A DNA stretch of 46,029 nucleotides from Nocardia donostiensis (GCF_002081715.1 NZ_MUKP01000038.1:1-46029), one strand, 5' to 3'. Counted from the first letter of the stretch, positions 25,146 to 32,780 are shown. Numbers and translations are program-made. The notes: generated by a model from the sequence alone, not told the origin.

Positions 25146-25822
25146 GCGACCAGCTCCCGGTAGGCTGGTATCGCGTCGTCGGGATGCCCGTCGAACGCCA
25201 CCGCACCGTTATCGATCACGATGACGCGCTCGAACCGTTGGACCAGCGTCAGTTGATGCGTCACCACGATCACCTGCTGGTCGACGGCGTCGAGGGCGTC
25301 GGCGACGATGCGGGCATTGCGCAGATCGAGCAGGGTGGTCGGCTCGTCGGCGACGATCACCTCCGGCCTGCGGATGAGCACGGCGCCCAGCGCGAGCAGC
25401 TGCTTCTGCCCACCGGACAGCAGATGCGCGGGATGCTCGGCATGCTGTTCGAGCCCGAACCGTTCCAGCGTCTCCTGGACTCGGACCGCGATCTCGGTTC
25501 TGGTCAGACCGGTCCGCCGCAGTGAGAACGCCAGATCCTCGGCAACTGTCGGCATGACGATCTGGGTGTCGGGATCGGTGAACACGAATCCGACCTTGCG
25601 GCGAATCCGCGCGCCCTTGCGCGATGTGCTGTCACCGTCCACGGTGACGGTGCCCGCTGTCGGGGTGAGCAGGCCGTTGATCATGCGGGCCAGCGTCGAT
25701 TTACCCGAGCCGTTCGAGCCGATCACGCCGATCCGGCGTTCGGTGAGCCGCAGATCGATATCGCGCAGCACGTGACGTTCACCGAAGCGGTGATTCACCG
25801 AATCGAAGACGATCTCGCTCAC
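25142..25822 (-). CDS. bioM: ECF transporter ATP-binding protein (BioM)
   Basis: A 226-residue ABC ATPase. Walker A is GSNGSGKST, the Q-loop region is VGFVFTDPDTQIVMPTVAEDL (the DPDxQ pattern typical of ECF ATPases), the signature is LLSGGQKQLLALG, Walker B is VIVADEPTTLLD and the switch histidine is in VIVVTHQLTLV. It powers biotin uptake with BioN and BioY. The GTG at 25822 overlaps the thiolase stop by four bases (GTGA). Being a single short ATPase gene, it would work as a homodimer. Identity is firm from motifs and neighbours. Confidence 0.92.
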   Translation of the reverse strand: MSEIVFDSVNHRFGERHVLRDIDLRLTERRIGVIGSNGSGKSTLARMINGLLTPTAGTVTVDGDSTSRKGARIRRKVGFVFTDPDTQIVMPTVAEDLAFSLRRTGLTRTEIAVRVQETLERFGLEQHAEHPAHLLSGGQKQLLALGAVLIRRPEVIVADEPTTLLDLRNARIVADALDAVDQQVIVVTHQLTLVQRFERVIVIDNGAVAFDGHPDDAIPAYRELVA

Positions 25823-26946
25823 GCCACCCGCTCCACCAGTACGGCGATCCCCTGGCCTCCGCCGATGGCGCAGGCCGCCAGCCCGAGCGCGGGACCGTCC
25901 GGGCGCAGCATCTGGCTCGCCAACCGCACCAGCAGGACGGCGCCGGAGGCTCCCCACGGATGTCCCATCGCGATCGCCCCACCCTCCGGGCAGATCTTGG
26001 TTTCGTCCAGGCCCACGTCGTCGGCCACCGCGAGCACCACCGACGCGAAGGCCTCGGTGATCTCCACGACGCCCAGGTCGGCCGCCGTGTGGCCGGTGCG
26101 GTGCAGCACCTTGCTGATCGCGGGCACCGGACCGAGCCCGGGCAGCGCGGGGTCGCAGCCGGCCACCGCGGACCCGACAACTCGCAGCATGGGCAAGCCG
26201 GCCGCGACCGATTCGGTGGTGACCGCGAGCGCGGCGGCGCCGTCGGAAATCCCACACGAATTGCCCGCGGTGGCGGTACCTTCCGGGCCGAAGCTGGGGC
26301 GCAGGCGAGCGAGCCGGGTCTCGGTCATGCCTGTGCGGATGCGTTCGTCGCGCTGTATCCCGCCGATCGGCACGATCTCGGCGGAGAAATCGGTGGCTGC
26401 GGCCAGGGCATGGGAACGGGCGGCGTATGCGTCCTGGCGTTCGCGGCCGATTCCCCGCGCTCGCGCCACCTCGTCGGCGGCCACGCCCATATCGGGATCC
26501 GGGAAGCCTGCCGGTGCGAAAGGGGCCCGGGTGTAGCGCACGGGTTCGGCGCCGGGCGACGGCGGCCAGAACCGCCACGGCGCGGTGCTCGCCGATTCCA
26601 CTCCGCCGGCCAGTATCAACTCGTCCGCGCCGCTGCGCACCCGCAGTGCCGCCTGCATCACCGCATCCAGCCCCGATCCGCACTGCCGGTCGACGGTGAC
26701 GCCGGGGACATGCACGCCGAGCCCGGCCCGCAGTGCCGCGACGCGGGCCGGGTCACCACCCGGCCCCAGACAGTTGCCGAGTACCACGTCGTCCACCTCG
26801 GCGTCCACACCGGCGGCACGCAGCTCCGACACCACCGCACCGAGCACAGGTGCGGCAAGGTCGGTGGTGGTCAACTCGCCGAAGGCGTGCCCGGCGGTGC
26901 CGATGGGCGTCCGACGCGGTGCGACAAGGACAGCAGCGCTACTCAT
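25819..26946 (-). CDS. Thiolase family protein (operon gene 3)
   Basis: A 375-residue thiolase. The acylated cysteine is Cys89 in DRQCGSGLDAVMQAA; the helix with EITEAFASVVL takes the place of the NEAFA motif; the third site is GGAIAMGHPWGASGA with its histidine; and the C-terminal ACAIGGGQGIAV carries the second cysteine as part of CxxGGGxG. It therefore looks catalytically complete for making or breaking a beta-ketoacyl-CoA. The E-A-F in place of N-E-A-F keeps the loop but loses the Asn that orients the catalytic water. The ATG at 26946 overlaps the preceding ligase by four bases. Its presence between bioY and bioM is the unusual point. Confidence 0.9.
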   Translation of the reverse strand: MSSAAVLVAPRRTPIGTAGHAFGELTTTDLAAPVLGAVVSELRAAGVDAEVDDVVLGNCLGPGGDPARVAALRAGLGVHVPGVTVDRQCGSGLDAVMQAALRVRSGADELILAGGVESASTAPWRFWPPSPGAEPVRYTRAPFAPAGFPDPDMGVAADEVARARGIGRERQDAYAARSHALAAATDFSAEIVPIGGIQRDERIRTGMTETRLARLRPSFGPEGTATAGNSCGISDGAAALAVTTESVAAGLPMLRVVGSAVAGCDPALPGLGPVPAISKVLHRTGHTAADLGVVEITEAFASVVLAVADDVGLDETKICPEGGAIAMGHPWGASGAVLLVRLASQMLRPDGPALGLAACAIGGGQGIAVLVERVA

Positions 26947-28061
26947 ACCAACAGTTCTTTCACACGAGCTCGAGCGATCTTCCCGACAGCCGTCCGCGGC
27001 AGCTCCGGCACCGCTATCCAGCGCCGCGGCATCGCCGCACCGGTGAGCACTCGCCGCGCCCGAGCGCGGACCTCGGAGATACCGGCGCCGTCCAGTTGCA
27101 CCGCCGCGGTGACGATAGCGCCGAAAACAGCATGCGGGAATCCGATGACGGCCGCGGCGGTGATCCCGTTGACGGTTTCGAGCGTGCGCTCCACCTCTTC
27201 GGCGACCACCAGCGTTCCGCCCACGTTGATCACACCGTCGCCCCGGCCGCGCACCACCAGCTCACGATTGTCCCCGAGTTCGGCGAGGTCGCCGACACAC
27301 AACCATTCGGGCGCGCCGAGCACGGTGTACGGCGACCTGACGTGGAGCAACCCGTCGCGGATCTCGGCCGCTACGTCGTCCAGCAGCCGCAGTGGTTCGG
27401 GCACCCGCCGGGCCGCGACGAGGGAGGCCTCGGCGGAACCGTAGTACTCGACGACGTCGAGGCCGTTCGCGGCGGCCAGCGACCCGGCGTCCAACGCGAT
27501 CCCCGCGACGATCGCTGTGTGCAGCGCGGGGGCCTCGCGCACCACGTCCCGCAGTACCGCGGGCACCGCGTGCACGACCGTCGCGTGCGCCGGGTCGTCG
27601 GTCACGCAGGCTCCGCGCCACAGCGCGTGCAGCGCGCCGAACAGGTGCATGGTCGCGTGCAATGGGCCGGTGATGAGCACGCGGTCGGTCGGCCGCAGCC
27701 CGGTGAGCGTCGTGAACGCCGGGAAACTGTCGTACCAGGAGGCGGCGGTGCGGGCCAGCGGCCGCGGATGACCGGTGGAACCGGAGGTCGCGACCAGCAG
27801 GAACGCGGACGGCGGGATGTCCGGCCGTGCGGGCCGTGCGTCGGGGTTTTCGACCATGACCGGTATGCCGCGCCGGGCCGCTGCGCAGATACAGATGAGC
27901 GCCTGGGTGAGGGGAAGAGATGACGCGTCGTAGACGTGCGTATCGGGTCGTTCGTCGTTCCACCGCACGATCGCCTGGTCCAGGTCACGGTAGGTGAGGG
28001 TGTGCGCGCCGATGGCGAGCGCGGGTGCGTCGGGGTGGCCGCCGAGTTCGCGTTCAGGCAC
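26943..28061 (-). CDS. Short AMP-dependent acyl-CoA ligase (operon gene 2)
   Basis: A 372-residue adenylate-forming ligase, clearly shorter than the normal family but with all signatures: the phosphate loop LLVATSGSTGHPRPLAR, YYGSAEASLVAA, the hinge LCVGDLAELGDNRELVVRGRGDG and the catalytic lysine in PRTAVGKIARARV. The shortening lies in the N-terminal domain, so substrate size may be limited. The start GTG at 28061 is preferred because it overlaps the bioY stop by eight bases, the same geometry as the ligase at 24550; a farther start at 28082 would overlap more. The conserved catalytic residues argue against decay. Confidence 0.82.
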   Translation of the reverse strand: MPERELGGHPDAPALAIGAHTLTYRDLDQAIVRWNDERPDTHVYDASSLPLTQALICICAAARRGIPVMVENPDARPARPDIPPSAFLLVATSGSTGHPRPLARTAASWYDSFPAFTTLTGLRPTDRVLITGPLHATMHLFGALHALWRGACVTDDPAHATVVHAVPAVLRDVVREAPALHTAIVAGIALDAGSLAAANGLDVVEYYGSAEASLVAARRVPEPLRLLDDVAAEIRDGLLHVRSPYTVLGAPEWLCVGDLAELGDNRELVVRGRGDGVINVGGTLVVAEEVERTLETVNGITAAAVIGFPHAVFGAIVTAAVQLDGAGISEVRARARRVLTGAAMPRRWIAVPELPRTAVGKIARARVKELLV

Positions 28062-28626
28062 CGAGCACACCCGGGTACGCACGGTGCACGCCCTTGGCCA
28101 CGAACGTGGCGACGACGACCTTCAACAGGTCGCCGGGAACGAATGCGCCGTTGGCGGTGATCGCGGCCCCGATCCCCACGTCGGTACGCAATACCAGTCC
28201 GATGGTCCCCACGGCATAGATGACCAGCATCCCGCCGAGCGCGTTGATCACCAGCCCGAGCGGCACGGGGTATTTCGGCAGGATCCGGGCGGTGAGTATT
28301 CCGATGACAGCCGCCGCCGGGATCCAGCCGAGCAGGTAGCCCGCGCTGGGCCCCGCGAGCGCCGTCAATCCGGTGCGCCCGCCGGAGAGCAGCGGCAGAC
28401 CGATGATGGTCAGCGCGATGAAGACCACGACCGCGGCCGTCCCCTTCCGCGCCCCGAGCACGGCACCGGCCAGGACGACCCCGAGTGTCTGCACCGTGAT
28501 GGGCACCCCGCTGAATCCGACCGTGATCGCGCCGGGCAGCCCCAACGCCGCGATCAGTGCCGCGAATACGGCGATCTGCGCCATGTCCCGCGTCGCCGTA
28601 CCCTGACGCTGCTCGGGTGAGTTCAC
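28054..28626 (-). CDS. bioY: Biotin transporter substrate-binding protein BioY
   Basis: A 190-residue membrane S-component with six hydrophobic segments. The start MAQIAVFAALIAALGLPG after a short hydrophilic lead, the GFSGVPITVQTLGVVLAGAVLG stretch (described, typical of BioY) and the GLTALAGPSAGYLLGWI motif are family hallmarks. BioY binds biotin with high affinity at the outer face and works alone or with BioM and BioN. The GTG at 28626 has GGAGG correctly placed upstream. It is the first gene of the six-gene operon, and a TTGAAC/GTTCAA palindrome overlaps its -10 box. Confidence 0.95.
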   Translation of the reverse strand: MNSPEQRQGTATRDMAQIAVFAALIAALGLPGAITVGFSGVPITVQTLGVVLAGAVLGARKGTAAVVVFIALTIIGLPLLSGGRTGLTALAGPSAGYLLGWIPAAAVIGILTARILPKYPVPLGLVINALGGMLVIYAVGTIGLVLRTDVGIGAAITANGAFVPGDLLKVVVATFVAKGVHRAYPGVLGA

Positions 28627-28652
28627 GACAACATCCTCCACTCGACCCGGGG

Positions 28653-28671
28653 TTGAACAGCGTTCAAGATA
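28653..28671 (-). promoter_or_regulatory. bioY operon promoter with BioQ-like operator
   Basis: A perfect palindrome TTGAAC-AGC-GTTCAA occupies 28653-28667, containing TGAAC-N3-GTTCA. That is the form I remember for the binding site of the TetR-type biotin repressor BioQ in corynebacteria and mycobacteria. On the minus strand a -10 box TATCTT (28666-28671) overlaps it by two bases, so a bound repressor would block RNA polymerase. The bioY start is 27 bp downstream. Confidence 0.7.
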
Positions 28672-28737
28672 GCAACCGCTGCCGAGGACGGGAGCGCCCG
28701 GTCCCGAACTGGCGTCATCGCGCCTCGGCTCGGCGCG

Positions 28738-28813
28738 GTGGTCGCGGAAGGCGGCGAACTCATCGTGTCCGGTTCGCATCAGAGAGGTGGAGCGTTTCGT
28801 CGGCTTCACCTGA
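28738..28813 (+). pseudogene. Orphan duplicated 3' end of ktrA
   Basis: This 76-bp stretch matches the end of ktrA (21455-21529), including the stop: both share GTGGTCGCGGAAGGCG, GAACTCATCGTGTCCGG, GTGGAGCGTTTCG and CACCTGA, with about ten differences and one added base that shifts the frame. No other part of ktrA is present. It lies between the bioY promoter and the TetR gene and encodes nothing intact. Confidence 0.8.
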
Positions 28814-28843
28814 CCAGGCCCTCGTAGGGCGCGGCTCGGGTAG

Positions 28844-29431
28844 TTACTTGCCCAGGGCCTGCGCGATGAGTGTTTCGGCTGCGCGCCGCACCGCGGCCGG
28901 TGCCTCGTGTTCGTCGGTGATGGCATAGCTGACGATCGCGCCCTCGTGCAGGCTCAACAGTTGCACCGCGAGCAGGTCCGGCTCCGCGGCCCCCGCTTCG
29001 GCGAGCAGGGCGCAGAACAGGTCACGCAGCCACGTCTTCTCGTCGACGATCACCTGCCTGCCGGGATGGTCCGGTTCCGGAAGCTCCGCGAAAGCGTTGA
29101 TGAAACTGCATCCCCTGCTGCTGCCCGGCAGCCATTCGGGAAGGACATCGAACGGTACGAGCAGTCGCCGGACCGGGTCGTCGTGTTCGGCGAGCCGGGC
29201 GTCGACGAGCTCACGCCATCGCCGGTCGCGCACCTCGAGGTAGGTGACGAGCAACCCGTCTTTGGAGCCGAAACGGTCGTAGAGCGTCCGCTTGGTGACC
29301 CCGGATTCGGCGGCGATGGTGTCGACCCCGACCGCGTGGATGCCCCGGGAGTAGAACAGTTGGGAGGCGGTGTCGAGGATGCGCTGGGCCGCCGGGGTCA
29401 AACGCTCGTCATCGTCACGTGCGGTGGACAT
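28844..29431 (-). CDS. TetR family transcriptional regulator
   Basis: A 195-residue repressor with the TetR DNA-binding domain at residues 15-60 (RILDTASQLFYSRGIHAVGVDTIAAESGVTKRTLYDRFGSKDG in outline; key parts FYSRGIHAVGVDTIA and TKRTLYDRFGSKDGLL). The ligand domain contains GCSFINAFAELPEPDHPGR, common in a large actinobacterial TetR subgroup. AAGGAG precedes the ATG at 29431. It sits upstream of the biotin-transporter operon on the same strand, so a role as BioQ is possible, but I cannot show it; the divergent short frame at 29504 and the CACAG-N13-CTGTG repeat suggest autoregulation. Confidence 0.9.
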   Translation of the reverse strand: MSTARDDDERLTPAAQRILDTASQLFYSRGIHAVGVDTIAAESGVTKRTLYDRFGSKDGLLVTYLEVRDRRWRELVDARLAEHDDPVRRLLVPFDVLPEWLPGSSRGCSFINAFAELPEPDHPGRQVIVDEKTWLRDLFCALLAEAGAAEPDLLAVQLLSLHEGAIVSYAITDEHEAPAAVRRAAETLIAQALGK

Positions 29432-29448
29432 GCCGAACTCCTTGCGTT

Positions 29449-29471
29449 CACAGGTCTGTATACCTACTGTG
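29449..29471. promoter_or_regulatory. Possible TetR operator
   Basis: CACAG at 29449-29453 and CTGTG at 29467-29471 are inverted arms with a central GTATAC. The site lies between the TetR start and the divergent small frame at 29504, as expected for an autoregulatory operator. Confidence 0.4.
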
Positions 29472-29503
29472 GGACTTCACAGATCAGTGTAGTGGAGGGC
29501 GTT

Positions 29504-29665
29504 ATGTGGCCGTCTTTGCAGGTACTGGGCAGATTTGCCCGCGATTTCGCGGTCGGAGTACATATCGGGAACGGCATCCGGCATGGAGTGCCGAGGTCGA
29601 GCGCCTCTGGGCAACCGGATATCAGCCGACGAGGCCCGCGAACCGGAACACCTCGCCAGAACTGA
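29504..29665 (+). CDS. Small hypothetical protein or truncated gene start (53 aa)
   Basis: An ATG at 29504 preceded by GGAGGG (29494-29499) opens a 53-residue frame beginning MWPSLQVLGRFARDFAVGV and ending in a Ser/Arg/Pro-rich tail. The ribosome site is good and the place, divergent from TetR, is where a regulated target usually lies. The second half looks like shadow translation, so it may be the start of a gene whose remainder was lost. No family recognised. Confidence 0.35.
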   Translation: MWPSLQVLGRFARDFAVGVHIGNGIRHGVPRSSASGQPDISRRGPRTGTPRQN

Positions 29666-29719
29666 CAGGGGGTGAGACTCTCGACTGAAGTGCCGACCGT
29701 TCCCAGCTACCCGAAGGTC

Positions 29720-30697
29720 TCACTGCCCCAGCGATTGTGCCTCGGAAGCTCGCCGGAACCGGTCGCCCCAATCGCGCACCTGAGTCACCAGCTCCGGTGG
29801 CTCCAGGACGCGGAAATCGGCGCCCGCCAAACCCAGGGCCAGCATCGGCCAATGCAGCGAATCGGCGGACATGGATACCCGGCAGTGGCCGGAATCGATA
29901 TCGGTGACGGTGCTCCAGCGGCCGATCTGTTCTCGCACCGCTTCCGCGGGCGCATCGACAATGGCCACCACCTGGTATGGGCGGGGGAGCTTGGCCATAC
30001 CGGCGCGTACGAACTCGGCGGCGTCGGTGGGTAACTCTCGGGGCCGGAAGCGGTATCCGTCGCTGCGTGGGCCGGTGAGCCGGTCGATGCGGAAGCTGCG
30101 CCAGTCCTGGCGAGTCAGGTCGTAGGCCACGAGATACCACCGTCGGCCCAGGGAGACCAATCGGTGCGGTTCGACCTGCCGTTCGCTGTGTCGACCGTCG
30201 GCGGCGGTGTAGGAGAAGTGCAGCCGTTCGCTGTCCCGGCAGGCCAGGGCGATCATGGTGAGAGCGCTCGGGTCGAGGGCCGTGCCGGGCGCACCGCCGG
30301 TCCAGGCGGCGGCGACGGTCATAGCGCGGATCGCCTCGACACGACGCCGCAGCCGGGGCGGCATCACCTGAACAACTTTGGCCAGCGCCCGAACCGAGGA
30401 TTCGGCGACCTCGTCCACCATCCCCTGCATGGCGACCTGTAAGCCGACGACCAGGGCCACCGCTTCCTCGTCGTCGACCATCAGCGGCGGTAACGCCGCA
30501 CCCGCAGCGAGCTGGTATCCACCGTCCACGCCACGCTGCGCTTCCACGGGATACCCGAGATCACGGAGTCGTTCGACGTCCCGGCGGAGAGTACGTGCCG
30601 AAACCCCCAGCCGTTCGGCCAGTTCGGTGCCCGGCCAGTACTTGTGGGTTTGCAGGAGCGACAACAGCCGCAACGTCCGAGTACTGGTATTCGCCAT
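29720..30697 (-). CDS. WYL-domain transcriptional regulator (YafY family)
   Basis: A 325-residue regulator. An N-terminal HTH_11 domain, RLLSLLQTHKYWPGTELAERLGVSARTLRRDVERL in outline (visible as TELAERLGVSARTLRRDV), is followed by the linker GVDGGYQLAAG and a WYL sensing domain with RRWYLVAYDLTRQDWRSFRIDR. The WYL tripeptide itself is present in RRWYLVAYD, and a WCX-type C-terminus follows. Family members sense nucleic acids or nucleotides or small ligands and often control neighbouring DinB genes. It is divergent from such a gene at 30795, and the 97-bp space has two overlapping palindromes. Confidence 0.92.
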   Translation of the reverse strand: MANTSTRTLRLLSLLQTHKYWPGTELAERLGVSARTLRRDVERLRDLGYPVEAQRGVDGGYQLAAGAALPPLMVDDEEAVALVVGLQVAMQGMVDEVAESSVRALAKVVQVMPPRLRRRVEAIRAMTVAAAWTGGAPGTALDPSALTMIALACRDSERLHFSYTAADGRHSERQVEPHRLVSLGRRWYLVAYDLTRQDWRSFRIDRLTGPRSDGYRFRPRELPTDAAEFVRAGMAKLPRPYQVVAIVDAPAEAVREQIGRWSTVTDIDSGHCRVSMSADSLHWPMLALGLAGADFRVLEPPELVTQVRDWGDRFRRASEAQSLGQ

Positions 30698-30720
30698 AGT
30701 GTCGATTCTCCGGCAATTGA

Positions 30721-30751
30721 GGTCAAAAACTGACCGCTAACGGTTTTAGCG
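30721..30751. promoter_or_regulatory. Two overlapping palindromes between WYL regulator and dinB-like gene
   Basis: GGTCA-N5-TGACC at 30721-30735 abuts CGCTAA-N5-TTAGCG at 30735-30751; both are perfect. They lie 24 bp from the regulator start and 43 bp from the DinB-like start, so they are likely operators for both genes. Confidence 0.6.
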
Positions 30752-30794
30752 TTGTGATCGACCCCGGAACGAACCATGACGAAAGGCGAAAACC

Positions 30795-31328
30795 ATGGCC
30801 CAGACCACCACCGAACGGACCCTCACCGGCGAACGCGCCGCCCTGCTGTCCGTACTGAAAAAGCAGCGATTCTTCTTGCGTCACACCACCCGCGACCTCA
30901 CCGACGAACAGGTTGCGGTGCGCTCCACCAAGAGCGAACTGTGCCTCGGCGGTTTGATCAAGCACGTCGCCGCTGTCGAACAGTCATGGGTGGGCTTCAT
31001 CACCGGCGGTGTCACCACCCAGAAGAACTTCGCCGACCTGACCGAAGAAGACTTCCAGCAGCGGGCTGACGAATTCCGGATGCTGCCCGGCGAAACCCTC
31101 GCCGGCGTACTCGCCGCCTACGACGAGGTGGCGCGCCGCACCGACGAGATGATCGCCGACCTTCCCGACCTGGACGCCAGCTGGCCCCTGCCGGAGGCAC
31201 CGTGGTTCGAGGAACGTGCCTGGACCACCCGCCAGGTGCTGCTGCACATCATCGCCGAAACCGCCCAGCACTCGGGCCACGCAGACATCATTCGTGAATC
31301 CATCGACGGCGCCAAAACCATGGGCTGA
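30795..31328 (+). CDS. DinB family protein (DinB_2/DUF664-like)
   Basis: A 177-residue four-helix-bundle protein. The metal-binding histidines appear as GGLIKHVAAVEQSW in the second helix and LLHIIAETAQHSGHADIIRE in the last, the usual DinB triad. Family members include thiol-dependent transferases (bacillithiol/mycothiol S-transferases), so a mycothiol-linked detoxification role is plausible in an actinobacterium. The ATG at 30795 is preceded by a weak GAAAGG. Divergent from the WYL regulator, which probably controls it. A strong terminator follows. Confidence 0.88.
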   Translation: MAQTTTERTLTGERAALLSVLKKQRFFLRHTTRDLTDEQVAVRSTKSELCLGGLIKHVAAVEQSWVGFITGGVTTQKNFADLTEEDFQQRADEFRMLPGETLAGVLAAYDEVARRTDEMIADLPDLDASWPLPEAPWFEERAWTTRQVLLHIIAETAQHSGHADIIRESIDGAKTMG

Positions 31329-31345
31329 CAACAAGTTGGATACGA

Positions 31346-31382
31346 AGAGACGCCCTGCTTCGCAAAGGAGCAGGGCGTCTCT
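31346..31382. terminator. Strong bidirectional terminator
   Basis: A perfect 13-bp stem, AGAGACGCCCTGC with GCAGGGCGTCTCT, and an 11-base loop. It lies between two convergent genes, 18 bp after the DinB-like stop and 10 bp before the end of the DUF397 gene, and probably serves both. Confidence 0.85.
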
Positions 31383-31391
31383 GTTGTTCGG

Positions 31392-31595
31392 TCAGCGGTC
31401 GAATTCGCCGGTTCGTGTCCGGGCGACGAAGGTATCCCACTGGCCGGGGGTGAATACCAGGGCCGGACCTGAAGGGTTCTTGCTGTCGCGTACTCCGACC
31501 AGGCCGCTATCCAGGTGCGCGACCTCCACGCAGTCCCGCGAGGGGCCGCTACGGCGGCTTTTGAACCACTGTGCCCCGGACAGACCCTTATTCAC
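31392..31595 (-). CDS. DUF397 domain protein
   Basis: A 67-residue protein with the DUF397 signature: WFKSRRSGPSRDCVEVAHL, the VGVRDSKNPSGPALVFT centre and the W in GQWDTFVARTRTGEFD. DUF397 proteins are small partners of DUF5753 helix-turn-helix regulators in actinobacteria, with BldB/WhiJ-type developmental or toxin-antitoxin-like roles suggested in Streptomyces. The GTG at 31595 overlaps the regulator stop by four bases (GTGA), and AAGGAG lies upstream. The pair is translationally coupled. Confidence 0.9.
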   Translation of the reverse strand: MNKGLSGAQWFKSRRSGPSRDCVEVAHLDSGLVGVRDSKNPSGPALVFTPGQWDTFVARTRTGEFDR

Positions 31596-32479
31596 GATTC
31601 GAGCTCCTTTGTCACTCGAGCAACCAGCGCCCTGGTTTCCTGCTCGCCCAACGCTACACGCGCGATCACTGCTGCTGCCTGCTGATATTGGTCGATCTCT
31701 GCCTTCCGTTCGAGGTAGAGACTGCCTGCGAACCCTTCGACGTAGACCACCGGCGGTTCCAGCAGGCGAGTGTTCGTCAACTCGGGAAACTCCAGTAAGA
31801 CGAACGAACGGACGACGAGCCCGACCAAGCTGCGTGCCATGAACGGCACGACACGAATCGTCAGATTCGGCAGCTCGTCCAGCTCCAGCAGCTGTTGGAG
31901 CTGATGTTTCATCACGCCAGGGCCACCCACGCCATGCCGTAGGACAGCCTCGGACAGCAGCACCTTCATACAGAAGTCGTTGTCCCGCAGTTTTTCCTGG
32001 CGCCGTTCGGTCAAATCGATTCTGCGCTCGACATCGCTCGTCGGCAGGTTGGGGCTTTCGGCCCAGATCATTGCCCGTCGATACTCGGGGGTTTGCAGGA
32101 GACCTGGCAGCAATGTCTCCTGCCAGGTAGTGATTTGGGTTGCAGCCTCCTCCAGCCCCAAATAGTGGTTGAAATCTGCGGGAATGCCGTCGCTGTAACT
32201 CCGCCACCAGCTACCACCGGTCTGCTGAGCCGCACGCAGTTCCTGCACCAAGCTCAGCAGCACCCGCCGTTCCTCATCGTCGGCTCGGTAGAGATCGCAC
32301 AGCCCATTCACCTGCAGCGATGTAATGCGTGTGGCTTGCCCGTCCTCCATGCGGCCGATTGTCTGCGGACTTACTTCGATCGCTCGCGCGGCCGCTGCCT
32401 GGCTCGTTCCCGCCCGGTCGCGAAGCCTACGCAACTCTCGGCCCATCGCCCGCTTGGGAAGCGTCGGTCCACCAGCCAT
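31592..32479 (-). CDS. XRE-type regulator with DUF5753 domain
   Basis: A 295-residue regulator: an N-terminal XRE helix-turn-helix (LRRLRDRAGTSQAAAARAIEVSPQTIGRMEDG in outline, visible core TSQAAAARAIEVSPQTIGRM) and the long C-terminal DUF5753 sensor with LLPGLLQTPEYRRAMI and RRIDLTERRQEKLRD and the V(V/P)FMARSL region. It is the partner of the DUF397 gene that follows and overlaps it. The ATG at 32479 is preceded by AAGGA. Divergent from the unusual small protein at 32781. WhiJ-like in architecture; target genes unknown. Confidence 0.92.
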   Translation of the reverse strand: MAGGPTLPKRAMGRELRRLRDRAGTSQAAAARAIEVSPQTIGRMEDGQATRITSLQVNGLCDLYRADDEERRVLLSLVQELRAAQQTGGSWWRSYSDGIPADFNHYLGLEEAATQITTWQETLLPGLLQTPEYRRAMIWAESPNLPTSDVERRIDLTERRQEKLRDNDFCMKVLLSEAVLRHGVGGPGVMKHQLQQLLELDELPNLTIRVVPFMARSLVGLVVRSFVLLEFPELTNTRLLEPPVVYVEGFAGSLYLERKAEIDQYQQAAAVIARVALGEQETRALVARVTKELES

Positions 32480-32780
32480 TTTCCTTACCCTCCCTAATGA
32501 TTGAAACCCCTGCTGGGATGCTCCTCGGCGGAATGATCTGGCCCGGAGCGGTCCGTGCTGAAAGTCTGGCATCTCGAGCCTGAAAACACCATCGCAGATA
32601 TTCCAGTTCCGTTGCGCCTCAGCTCTACTGAGCTTGCGCCCGATGCAGGCCAGCCCCGAAACCATTGGGGGACATCGGCTCAACGGCCTGGAGTGCCGAA
32701 AGCCGGTGGTCCGGTTGTTTCTCCTCACCGTCCCGGACCCTGCATCGGGCTGCATCCCACTCAATCAGGGAGCGTCATCT
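32480..32780. other. Intergenic region between divergent regulator and small protein
   Basis: About 300 bp without a gene. The frames through it have no ribosome site and stop often. It should contain the promoters of both divergent genes; no clear palindrome or -10/-35 pair stands out. Confidence 0.5.

Noticed and set aside
26943..28061. Short ligase as a pseudogene
   Set aside because: All catalytic motifs are present and both ends overlap neighbours in frame, so it looks functional.
31346..31382. 13-bp inverted repeat as an insertion-sequence end
   Set aside because: It sits between two convergent stop codons, has no partner copy or transposase, and is best read as a terminator.
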